64,000 nt of DNA from Coccinella septempunctata (taxonomy: Eukaryota; Arthropoda; Insecta; Coleoptera; Coccinellidae), in NCBI RefSeq assembly GCF_907165205.1, contig NC_058193.1, positions 22,457,521-22,521,520 of the forward strand, in the 5' to 3' direction. Shown piece after piece: positions 63,470-64,000 of this stretch. The notes under the pieces were generated by a model. That model had not been told where the DNA came from, did no database searches, and saw nothing but the letters and a program-made list of their open reading frames with translations. Position numbers and translations under genes: made by a program. Within the stretch, counting starts at the first letter, position 1, and the number at the start of each line of letters is the position of its first letter.

Positions 63470-64000
63470 TATACTCCATTCACTTTTATATTAGCACCCG
63501 GTTGGCCATGGAAATTTGACACATTTCACTCTGTATAGTACGAAAATGTGGAGTTATGACGCTTGTCAAAACATTTTTGGGTTTGAAATCAACGCTAAGT
63601 TGCCCGTTCTACCTAAAACCTTCAGTTATTAGGTACGTATTTTAACAAAATGTCGAATCTCTTCGGAAAAAATGTGACGAACATAATTGAAGTTTATATA
63701 AACTGATTGAAGGCATACCAAATCCAGTTATTTGCATGGAAAATACAAGAGATCAGTATAATATCATAATATACACTAGCTTGAGGAGAGTTAATGTTCG
63801 TTATCTTCTTTGGCTAAAGTTTGAATACGTTTTACATCAGTTGTAGATTTCAAAAATATTAACCCGAAGATGAAATGCATATAATGAGGTTTTTGGCAAT
63901 GGGCATCTCTCGAAGGAATTAACAGATAATTACAAGAATGTTAATTTCTTCAACAAAGATCATCTTGCATCAATATAAGTAAAAGTAATTGAATGAAGTT
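63470..64000 (+). repeat. Dispersed repeat family M, copy 2 (runs off the window)
   Basis: It is the inverted partner of 26986-27590 over its whole visible length, starting GTATACTCCATTCACTTTTA. The right end lies beyond the window. Confidence 0.8.

Overview
This window looks like nuclear DNA of an insect, possibly a beetle. It is AT-rich. I found no complete host protein-coding gene, no rRNA or tRNA gene, and no bacterial-type operon. What can be recognised is transposable-element debris typical of arthropods: mariner, Tc1-like, pogo-like and Harbinger-type DNA transposons, Jockey-like and endonuclease/RT-type LINEs, one small LTR retrotransposon, and many palindromic non-autonomous elements whose ends read CAGGGTG next to a TA. 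The genus assignment is inference only.

Layout. 1-0.44 kb is one arm of a dispersed repeat with a CTCGAG dyad, found again in both orientations at 46.1-47.4 kb. 1.1-3.4 kb is a stack of TIR elements. 3.8-4.6 kb and 23.37-24.95 kb are copies of one Jockey-like LINE. 5.85-7.31 kb is an inverted-repeat element with a perfect 135-bp palindrome at its centre. 7.7-8.3 kb (minus) and 38.75-39.57 kb (plus) are LINE remnants. 9.6-11.1 kb is a repeat interrupted by a 618-bp TIR element. 11.87-15.50 kb is a long foldback element into which a 1.9-kb LTR retrotransposon with nearly identical LTRs has jumped (minus strand, 4-bp target duplication GTAT). 16.04-16.40 kb resembles a TATA promoter with a very short first coding exon. 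17.06-18.86, 19.67-21.22, 21.9-22.75, 31.36-31.79, 32.5-33.2, 36.35-37.19 and 58.28-59.2 kb are further inverted-repeat elements. Two mariners lie at 40.96-42.17 and 52.68-53.87 kb. A tandem array of roughly 177-bp units lies at 56.6-57.2 kb. The 28.8 kb repeat recurs at 61.1-62.3 kb, where a 930-bp pogo-like element interrupts it.

The least expected signal is a well-formed type I hammerhead ribozyme at 23031-23115. A decayed paralogue sits at 24956-25037, and stems I and II covary between the two. The two ribozyme-bearing repeats directly flank the Jockey-like LINE. The downstream copy also carries a 151-bp Harbinger-type hairpin insertion whose empty site is preserved in the upstream copy. 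Three other elements likewise have empty-site paralogues inside the window, so much of the nesting order can be read directly.

Between the repeats lie CpG-richer, apparently single-copy islands (near 0.6-1.0, 5.1-5.8, 11.4, 19.1-19.4, 25.9, 29.3-30.1, 33.4, 37.4, 40.0-40.8, 44.9, 48.4, 51.3-51.7, 54.7, 57.8-58.1 and 62.45-62.93 kb). They lack convincing long reading frames and are candidates for conserved regulatory DNA of a host gene whose exons lie mostly outside the window. That reading is inference.
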